From positions 186,001-250,000 of the forward strand of contig JAIWWG010000036.1 of the NCBI GenBank assembly GCA_025435555.1: a stretch of DNA of 64,000 nucleotides. Direction: 5' to 3'. Below, one piece after another: positions 20,816 to 28,825 of this stretch (its first letter is position 1; every line of letters starts with the position of its first letter). Made by a program: the position numbers and the translations under genes. The DNA comes from Chytriomyces cf. hyalinus JEL632. Lineage: Eukaryota > Chytridiomycota > Chytridiomycetes > Chytridiales > Chytriomycetaceae. The notes beneath the pieces are model-generated. The model ran no database searches, was not told the origin of the DNA, and saw nothing but the letters and a program-made list of their open reading frames with translations.

Positions 20816-21562
20816 TTGTCACGTAACATCACGTTACAATCCAAACTTATGACAGACTGTGGCGCGAACCATGTCCCACCCATCTCGCAACTTGGGTGCC
20901 AGGCAACGCAGGAACAGCAGCAGAAGCAGCGGCACGTTGACTGTGACGGACGCCCGCTTTTCATTATTAGTGTTGTTGTCAAGGTTATGGCACGTCTATA
21001 TTACGGCGCGTCAGGCGTCTCTGTTGACTCGGTCGCGCTTGACCACCATCACGCATGTCGCAGTAGCACCGACTACTCTGCAAGTACTTTCAACTACTCA
21101 AGCAGCAGCACGACGACGACAGCAGCAACAGCAGCAGCAGCGGACATGAACCCAAGAATGTACCAACAACTATTTGACCTGCGTTCCCTTGTCGTAACAC
21201 TAATTCAGAAATCGCCCGCACGCAACACACGCGCATTGACGCTGATCATGATGCAAGCACTACTCCTCGTGAACCGCATCGTGACTCAATGTGAGTCATC
21301 ACAATCCATGCAGGGTTTACCGTCAAGCCTCAAGTCATCACCGCGTGCGTTGTTTCTGGCGTGTGTGACTGTGGCGGAGGCGTGTTTGATGGACGCGCAG
21401 ACTTCGACGCGGAGTTGGTCTAAAGTTACGTGTGTTGCGCCGGGTGAAATAGCGCGACTCAAGAAGTGTGCGTTGATTCAACTTGAGTTTAGAGTGCATG
21501 TTTGTGGGCAAGAGTTTGATTGGTGGTGTAACGTTGTGGCGGAGTGGATGCGCGCGTGTTAG
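20816..21562 (+). CDS. PHO80-like (Pcl-type) cyclin, copy 1
   Basis: Single-exon frame of 248 residues, with a possible start anywhere from 20816 to about 20980. The cyclin box is visible in the C-terminal half: ALFLACVTVAEACLMDAQTS then TRSWSKVTCVAPGEIARLKK and CALIQLEFRVHVCGQEFDWW. This is the Pho80/Pcl order (A-x-x-x-x-D-x-x-x-x-x-x-W, E-I-x-x-L-E/K, L-x-F-x-V/L-x-V). In this family the cyclin activates a Pho85-like CDK in phosphate, glycogen or polarity control. The usual Lys in the helix preceding the Asp (often A-x-K-x-x-x-D) is Cys here. The central part has an ACG/CAG-rich low-complexity tract coding Ser/Thr/Ala. It is a tandem neighbour of a related gene to the right. Confidence 0.7.
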   Translation: MSRNITLQSKLMTDCGANHVPPISQLGCQATQEQQQKQRHVDCDGRPLFIISVVVKVMARLYYGASGVSVDSVALDHHHACRSSTDYSASTFNYSSSSTTTTAATAAAADMNPRMYQQLFDLRSLVVTLIQKSPARNTRALTLIMMQALLLVNRIVTQCESSQSMQGLPSSLKSSPRALFLACVTVAEACLMDAQTSTRSWSKVTCVAPGEIARLKKCALIQLEFRVHVCGQEFDWWCNVVAEWMRAC

Positions 21563-21999
21563 TCAGCTTAGTGTTATTAGTAATGCTAGTTATCTGCAGT
21601 CACATGAGAGTGAACGCGTTGATTTATAATGAATTTAATGTGTTTGGTGCTTTGAAATTCCATGCTGAGCAAGTTGCAGCTGTGCTTGAAGCTGTGCTTG
21701 ATATCAGATATCAGGAGTCAGTTACATCGACAGCGACAACACATGATATGCAAGACTGCGGGGAGGGGGGGAAGAGGGATGTGATTGCGCGCGTGCATCA
21801 AGTATAATTTATCCGCCCGACTGATGTGATATTCCGCCCACGTCATTCGCACCTCTTTTTTTTTTTTTGTCCATAAATCCGCCTTTCAAATTACCAGCGA
21901 GCGCTGGCTGGGTGTCTTCCCGAAAAAAAAAAAAAAACCACGAATTCGCGCCAAACCAGCTTCCTCCAGTCCCACAAAAAAAACAACAACAAACAAAAC
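21563..21999. other. Spacer between tandem cyclin genes
   Basis: Contains an 87-codon open frame at 21544-21807 with a hydrophobic start, but it overlaps cyclin 1 and shows no family motif. T and A runs at 21857-21868 and 21925-21938. No supported gene. Confidence 0.4.
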
Positions 22000-23255
22000 A
22001 TGAACAGCGCTCCACAGAACTCCTCAGATTCCATCGCAAACAACCCAACCCACCAGAACGATATCCACGCAACCGCAGCTCGTCTCACCGGCATTGCACT
22101 GAAAGTGATGGCTGCTCTTTTCGAATCGAATCCAAATCATGCGACCCATCATCAGTCTGGTATTCTTTCGAACGCCAACACTGCAAAAGTCCGGCGTCTT
22201 ATCGGAGTCTTTGTCTCATGCTCAGCAAAGTCGTCGGACCAGCAGCGTGCGAAAGGACTTCCAGCAACGATTCTGATTGCGCTACTGTTTATTAGTCGAA
22301 TTGTGCGGAAGGCAGTGAATATTTCGGGCCACCACGTTGATGATGAGGAGAAAGAGAATGGTGGAAATACGCGGATTCCACTGGTGATTGGGGAATTGTT
22401 GCGGGACTCTGCGCGACTGTTTCTAGTTGGGTTGATGCTTGCGGAGGTGAGTGTGTCTGATGCTCAGACATCGACTGCGTCGTGGGCGAGGTTGCAGAAC
22501 GGGGGCGTGGAGCCAGGTGACTATCTATCCATTCTTGTGTTTGTTGTTGGTTGGGTTGGCTGGGTTGGTGGGTGGTGGTGGTGGGTGGAGGGGATTGGAG
22601 CCAGTGGTGGGGAATAAGCTGACTCATGCTCAGTCATTGCGGACGATTGGGTCACTCACCCCTCAGATTGATTACTAATCAATTTCTTTTTTTTTAAACA
22701 GTCACTTCCGAATGCCGTAAAAAGATTGTGCAAACAAAATGGGCTGCACTCGAATTCTTGGATCATAAAGTTGTCATTTCCAGCAGCAACTTTGTACAGT
22801 GGTGCAGTATCGTGCGCACATGGGTTGTCGATGGTTTGGTGCTGGTTCGCATACCTGGCGATAATATACCCTCCGTCTCTTGTCGGGTGTCACAATACCA
22901 ACAACAGCAACAGCAACTGCAACAGCATATCCCAGTTCAACACTCTACCACCACCGTTTTATCAGCATTCGCCAACGCAGTTTCAAACATTCGTGGGATC
23001 CCTGTTACTGCTCCTTGTTCAGCAAACTTTGCTCCTACACCTGTTTCTTGTGCCTCATTTGGATCGTCATCGTCAGTATTTCCTCATGGTGTGCATGAAT
23101 ATCTTCAGCGTCAGTCAAGAGGAGGAGGAGAAGGAGGAGGAAGAAGTTCTTGTGGCCGATACAGCGACACATTATTTGGACAGCAGCAGCAGCAGCGTGT
23201 TTTGCATCCGTACCAAAGAAGACGCGTGTCCCTTGCAAGCGGACGTGGATACTAG
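22000..23255 (+). CDS. PHO80-like (Pcl-type) cyclin, copy 2
   Basis: Exons 22000-22516 and 22702-23255, intron GTGACT...AAACAG. The cyclin box reads LPATILIALLFISRIV, then SARLFLVGLMLAEVSVSDAQ, STASWARLQNGGVEP|VTSECR, then KWAALEFLDHKVVISSSNFV and QW. The layout parallels copy 1 (DAQTST-x-SW; L-E-F-x-x-x-V-x-I), so the pair looks like a tandem duplication that has diverged, one copy with and one without an intron. The C-terminal extension of about 140 residues is Gln/Ser-rich and lacks a recognisable domain. The partner would be a Pho85/CDK5-type kinase, not seen in the window. Confidence 0.72.
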
Positions 23256-23417
23256 AGATTTGTTGTTGTTTATTGCCGCTTTCCCCCCGTTTTTGCCGCA
23301 CAGTTTGCAATCAATTCAATAAATCAAAAAAATTTGGATTTAATCAATCAATCAATCAAAACCCTAAAGCACTTAAAAAAAAAACTGCGGTCGGGAGTCT
23401 GTCAAAAATAAAAACCC

Positions 23418-23460
23418 AACAAACAAACAAACAAACAAACAAACAAACAAACAGACAGAC
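23418..23460. repeat. AAAC/ACAG tetranucleotide repeat in a 5' leader
   Basis: About nine CAAA units followed by CAGA units, ending at the base before the start codon of the double-zinc-cluster gene at 23461. Confidence 0.9.
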
Positions 23461-24543
23461 ATGCACACGTACAATAGAATTGTCAGATGCAAGCGATGCG
23501 CTACACTTCACACGCACTGTGACAAGACTTGGCCCACCTGTCGCAGATGCACTGACGCTGGCGTTCCTTGCAACTACCGAGCAACCAAGTTGACTGGATT
23601 CCCGTGTGACCGATGCACTGCTCTACACAAGAAATGTTCAAAGGACGAGGAGGGAGGCTGTTCGCGTTGTCGTCGTGCTGGACAGCAATGTGTCTACGTG
23701 CCTGCTATCCTGAAGCACCAACAACTGACTGAAGCAGAAGCTGAAGCAGTGGAACAAGCCGAGTCCGTTACACCACCCAGTAGTATCAACTGGAACAATG
23801 CTCCCACCGCTGAAGACCCCATCACGCCAACAACAAGTCTTGCCAAAGTCTGCAATGACTACTACTACTCGGGGTCGGACGAGATTCCTGATTGTTTCCG
23901 CCCGACACAAAAACAATCGGCGGTACTGAAAAAAGCGCCCGAAACCCTCGTTTCTCCGGCGACTCGTTTACCGACGATGACGACGGCCATCATTGGTAGA
24001 ATGCCGAAGCAGCAGCAGTCGCCGACTTTTAAAGAATGGATGCTCGTGCATGCATACATTCATAGCCATGATGAACGCGTACAACAACATCTAGCGCATT
24101 ATATTCTTGACAAGGCGGCGTTTACGGTCGAGTTTGTGTTTCAGCCGAGTGCATTGTGGTAAGAACCCCTTTTGTGCTTTTTCGTGTCCCTTGTAATCAA
24201 AAAAAAAAAAAACAAACAAAACAACAACAGGTCCATAGTCTGTGCTCTCGCGCTCCTCTCAAAAACCTCACAGCAGCATGCACATGCAGCAACAGCAGCA
24301 AAAGCATACTACATACGCGCACAGACAGAATTCAATGAAAATCTACCAATCAAACAAACCCTAGAAACGCTACAAACATGTTTCTTGGTGGCAAGCTTTG
24401 CGTTTCGGACGGGTGACTGTGAGCTTGGGGATGCGTATTTTTGGACGGGTGTTGAATTGTGTCAGCAGTGTGGGGTTCATGTGGATTTGAAAGGGGGTAA
24501 AGGGTGGAGGGAATTGTGGTTGAAGATGCATGGATGCGTGTAG
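23461..24543 (+). CDS. Fungal regulator with two tandem Zn2Cys6 clusters
   Basis: Exons 23461-24158 and 24231-24543 (GTAAGA...ACAACAG). Residues about 10-37 hold cluster 1, CKRCATLHTHC...CRRCTDAGVPC, with C-x2-C-x6-C-x6-C-x2-C-x6-C-type spacing. Residues about 49-77 hold cluster 2, CDRCTALHKKC...CSRCRRAGQQC. Each has the six cysteines of a Gal4-type binuclear cluster. A linker of about 100 residues leads to a region with FKEWMLVHAYIHSHDERVQQ and, in exon 2, QTLETLQTCFLVASFAFRTG and LGDAYFWTGVELCQQCGVHV, reminiscent of the fungal transcription factor middle domain. The protein stops soon after (TAG at 24541-24543), at about 336 residues, shorter than usual. A missed 3' exon or natural truncation are both possible. 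Confidence 0.75.
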
Positions 24544-24591
24544 GGGGGTGTGATTGCGTCATTTGTGAGATTTTAAAGGGTTTTGCATCAT

Positions 24592-24627
<36 letters not shown>

Positions 24628-24675
24628 AATCATTGAAATTGTGTTTTGCATTATTATTGTACTTTTTTAGTTTAC
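24544..24675. other. Convergent spacer with a poly-T run
   Basis: Contains a T run at 24593-24624 and nothing else recognisable. Confidence 0.6.
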
Positions 24676-26293
24676 TCAAACGGGACTACTCCCCCGTAAC
24701 TCCAACGGTCTCTCTTCCGACTCGCGCGCAATCCATTTCGCAAACCACGACACCAAAAACGACCCCACAACCAACTGTTCAGCATGGTACACGAGAAGTG
24801 GAGCACTAATGATTCCAATCAACGGACTGCCTTTGTAAATGATGTTGATTAATGGGATACCCAGGGCGACAGTTTTTGTGGCTGCGCACATGACGATTGC
24901 GACCTGGCGTTTGTGTGTGTGTGTAGTCAGTATTTTTTTTGGGGATTTGATGACAAATAAAAATAAAATAAAATAAAAAGATTTTACCGTAGCTTGCCGC
25001 GAAAACGCAAACCAAGGAATCCGCGAAATCCAAAACGACAAGAAACTAAACAACAAAAACAAGGACAAACACAACACAAACACTGCAACAAAACTACCCG
25101 CATTCATCCCTTCCGCAATATTCTCACTAAACGTGTTACAAAACACGCTCCACACGAGCACCAAAAGCAAACAACTGTTCAAAATCGCCAAATTCATGCG
25201 CGCTTGCAGCCAAGGCATCAGGTTCGGGAAAATGAGTTGAATCGCTTGACCAAAGATTAACGGGCCAATCACTGTGATTGCGAGGTTTTGGAATGTGGTT
25301 GCGTAGTTGAGAGGTGCTGAGCCGAGTTCACCGACGTATGCGAAAATTAAAGATGGACTGATGAAGACTCCGAGAACGTTTCCAATGACGGCGTTTGTCA
25401 GGGCGCCGGCTTCATCACCGCCAGCTTGTTTTGTCATGAGCACGTTGGATGAAATTGTGGTTGGTGTGGAGCAAGCGATAATGATTCTGTTTTTGGTGGT
25501 AACAAAGATTGTGGATTTTTGTGTGTGTTTTTGAGATGGATGTCAATTACAGAGGGGGGGGGGGGGGGGGGGGGGGGGCAACACACCCTTTCGCAAGTGT
25601 CGCATCAAAACCAGAGCTAAGTTGAAGAAGTTTCCCGACACCAAGACCAATCGCGGGTGTGAGACCCAAACTAATGACCTGAACAACTGGTTTTTTTTTT
25701 TTTTTTTTTTTTTTTTGAATTTCGACACAAAACGGAAAAAACACTCATCAGTTGTGATCCGGAATAACACCACGCAAGTGAGATCTGATGGAACAAAAAG
25801 AATTTTGGCTTTACCTAGATGCATTTTCCAATTTGCGAGACTCTGAAGCAGGACTTTGGATTTCAGCGACATTCCGGAAAGGATAAAGATGAGCATCACG
25901 CAGCCGTAGGAGACGGAATACTCTGATCGAATGTATCCGCCCTTCTTTCCGAGATCAGGCCATACAGCTGCAAAAGCGATTCCGACAGCGAGACCCTGAG
26001 TGTGTTTGAAGTCGCCCCCCGCCGGATGAAAAAGTTTAAAAATAAACCACACACGAGGTGTATTTCGAAGTAGGAATCATTACCTCCAAGAACCAGTGCT
26101 TGCATACGAATTCCCAAATGATCTTTCCGACTGGTTTCTTTGCTGGTTTCGTAGTCTCTTCGGTGGGTGACACAGCAGGAGCGGCTGTGGAGGAAGCCAC
26201 CAGGTAGGAGCTGGATGCATCCGTAGCAGCAACAGAGTCTGTTGGTGCTGATGTCTGTTGAGGGTCTGCTGTGTGTCGTTGGACTGCAGTCAT
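24676..26293 (-). CDS. SLC10A7/RCH1-like transporter
   Basis: Membrane protein of the bile-acid/sodium symporter superfamily. Fungal Rch1 and animal SLC10A7 members limit plasma-membrane calcium entry and affect glycosylation. Exons: 26293-26084, 25995-25815, 25686-25587, 25486-24988, 24903-24676. After an Ala/Thr/Pro-rich N-terminus come GKKGGYIRSEYSVSYGCVML and FILSGMSLKSKVL, the characteristic first repeat. Then LGLTPAIGLGVGKLL and IIACSTPTTISSNVLMTKQA|GGDEAGALTNAVIGN, where the S/C-x-P-T-T-x-x-S-x-V motif and GG-N/D-E sodium/substrate site lie. About ten hydrophobic segments are visible, ending VAIVMCAATKTVALGIPLIN. Introns carry extreme homopolymers: a G25 run at 25554-25578 and a T-run near 25692-25716. 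Confidence 0.85.
25554..25578. repeat. Poly-G tract (25 nt) in a transporter intron
   Basis: Uninterrupted G run on the plus strand inside the intron 25586-25487 of the minus-strand SLC10A7-like gene, close to its donor. Confidence 0.9.
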
Positions 26294-27136
26294 GGTTGTT
26301 TGAATGACGTCAAGTTTATTGCAACAAATTTGTGGTATGATGCAATCGCCTTTTGAGGCGGGAGTGTGTTTAGTCATCAGAGATAAGAAGCTTGGCAGGA
26401 GTGGACACTGTACGCAGGTTGGATGGTTTGGTTTGGTTGGGATGAGATGAGATGAGATGTGGTTGGTTGGTTGGTTGATTGGTTGGATGGTTGGATGCAG
26501 CTGTGTGTCAGTCTGTGATCATTCTTATCCTCATCCATCTCAATCACAAGTGCTGCCTCACATTCTGTGCTTGGGAACCGAAACTGGATGCATCTGCTAT
26601 CTATCCTAGATCCGCATAGCTACCTCAACTATGTAGCTGCCTTGCCTTTATTTTCAAAAAACAGCCATTCAAGCGTTGCGTTGTGCAGAGGTGGATGAAT
26701 CAAATATCAATGCTGCTACTGACAATCCAAACTGGCCACTGATGGGGATCAGATGCCTCTGCCCTTCAAGTAGCATTTCATTGCAAGGGGTGTAGCTTCT
26801 CCTCGTTGGGTCAGCGGAAGCAAACCTGGCCCTCACCTTTGGAACAATGGACAGATATGGATTGACCAATCAGAAGCGTTCCGAAGTTGTTCCGACAAAT
26901 CCCGACAAGTGGCACCCCACACACACCACCCCTGTGAGAGACATCTGGCGTGTGCGTGTCCCATGAGACAAGTGTGGCACAAATGTTATGAAATTTTTAT
27001 AAAGAAATGATATCAAACGAAAACAAACTCATGGGTTCCAACACCGTCTTCCAAAAAAAGATACATAAAGCGAGCACTCCCCACCCACCACCGCCAACCT
27101 TTTCTTCCCCCCCGAGTCTAAGCTAGTCTGCATCAA
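26294..27136. other. Long divergent spacer with a simple repeat
   Basis: Between the SLC10A7-like gene and SFC1. It contains GATGA repeats and a (GGTT)n tract near 26430-26495. No ORF with family similarity and no tRNA cloverleaf were recognised. Confidence 0.5.
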
Positions 27137-28434
27137 ATGTCGTCCACAGTCTCGAAACCAGCTGCAAAACCCAAAAAGAATCTCGCGCTCCATCTCCTCG
27201 CAGGTGGAGTTGCCGGTGCCTGTGAGGCTCTGACGTGTCACCCGCTCGACACCATCAAAGTTCGCCTGCAGCTGCGCGGCGAACGTGCCGCTGCCTCAAA
27301 AATGATTGGTCTCAATGCCGTGTCCTCCCAAGCTTCTCAAGCGGCCCAAGCGAGGGTATAATAGCGTTCATTTCACTTAAAAAACCTCTCGAAAAAAGCT
27401 GTGGCGGTTGCTGATTTTCCCCCATATTCTCTTACGTTCATTTCAGGCAAAGGCCAACTTTATTCAAGTTGGAAAACAAATTATTCAAAAGGAGGGATTC
27501 TTTTCCCTTTACAAAGGCCTCGGCGCAGTTCTCGGTGGAATCGTGCCCAAAATGGCCATCCGGTTCTCATCTTTCGAACATTACAAAGAGTTGCTTGCCG
27601 ACAAAAACACGGGTCTGACGAGTTCGGCTGGAATCTTTCTTGGTGCGTTTTTTTTTTTTTTTTTTTTTTTTTTTGACAACGCTAAAGGTCGATTCTGTGC
27701 AAACTTAGCTGGGCTTGGTGCGGGTGTAACTGAATCGATTTTGGTGGTGACGCCAATGGACGTGATCAAGATTCGTTTGCAAGCGCAGAGGCATAGTATG
27801 GCTGATCCATTGGATGTGCCTAAATACCGTAACGCTGTTCACTGTGCGTATGTCATGATTCGTGAAGAAGGTGCCGGATCTTTGTACAAAGGAGTTGCCC
27901 TGACTGCGTTACGTCAATGTAAGGAAATTATATATGATTCTCATTCCGTTGAACACAACCCCACCCCACTTTTACTAAAAACCTATACAAATCACAAATA
28001 TATATATAGCCACCAACCAAGCCGCAAACTTTACCGTCTACTCTCTCCTCAAGACCAAACTTCAAGAAATGCAAGGAAGCGACAACCCTCTTCCCTCATA
28101 CCAAACACTGTTGATGGGCTTCATTTCGGGAGCATGCGGACCCCTCTTCAACGCACCCATTGATGTAATCAAGACGCGTATTCAAAAGAACCCATCCAAA
28201 GAAAGCGGTTGGGTGCGTTTCACAAACGTCACGTCAGGAATTCTGAAAAACGAAGGATGGACTGCATTCTACAAGGGAACCACACCGCGAGTGTTGCGTG
28301 TTGCACCCGGTCAAGCCATCACGTTCATGGTGTATGAAACCGTGTACAAATTCTTTACGGACATGAGTAAAAATGTGGCGTTGGCGGAAGTGGAAAAGAA
28401 TGCTCAACTGGCTGTGAGTGAGTCGAATGAGTGA
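27137..28434 (+). CDS. SFC1: Mitochondrial succinate-fumarate carrier
   Basis: Member of the mitochondrial carrier family that exchanges cytosolic succinate for matrix fumarate, linking glyoxylate-cycle products to gluconeogenesis. Exons: 27137-27355, 27447-27642, 27709-27918, 28010-28434. Three repeats each begin with P-x-D-x-x-K-x-R: CHPLDTIKVRLQL, VTPMDVIKIRLQAQ and NAPIDVIKTRIQKN. Diagnostic matches to yeast Sfc1/Acr1 include LYKGLGAVLGGIVPKMAIRF, SLYKGVALTALRQ|STNQAANFTVYS and FYKGTTPRVLRVAPGQAITF. About 350 residues; the N-terminal loop with poly-Ala/Gln is slightly longer than in yeast. Intron 2 contains a T-run of about 25. The third splice replaces the usual RQATNQ with RQSTNQ. Confidence 0.93.
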
Positions 28435-28825
28435 GTTTTTGTTTTGTTTTTATGAGCATTTTCCGAGTTATTCTAGCCGCCCCCAAATCAACTTGTTTTT
28501 TTATTTTACTTTGACGCTCTTTTTTTTTCTTTTTTTTGCGCTCAAACATGTATTGTCTCTATTTTCTCTTGCCCTCATGCGTTTCTTTTTATTTGTTTGG
28601 TCAGATCTTGATGGGTCGAGGTTGTTTTCCTTTTATTTTTTTTGTTCCCTCATTCATCGTTGCTTTTGTAATAATTTCTTTTATTTTTGATGAGTGGGGA
28701 AATAAACTTTCCATATGCAGGTACTGTTGTAAGCGTTTGTTTGGATGGAGGTATCAAAGCTTGGCTGCCGCAGTTGAGTTTTTCGACAATTCTTTTTTGG
28801 ATCCTCAACTCAGTAAATAAAAAAA
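28435..28825. other. Spacer between same-strand genes
   Basis: T-rich 391-bp region that probably holds the SFC1 3' UTR and the channel promoter. Short open frames only. Confidence 0.5.

Noticed and set aside
21544-21807. 87-residue plus-strand frame with a hydrophobic start
   Set aside because: Overlaps the cyclin-1 C-terminus, has no conserved motif and no independent promoter or intron evidence.
26294-27136. Possible tRNA or small ncRNA in the long spacer
   Set aside because: No A-box/B-box pair or cloverleaf could be formed by eye. The only structure seen is a GGTT microsatellite.
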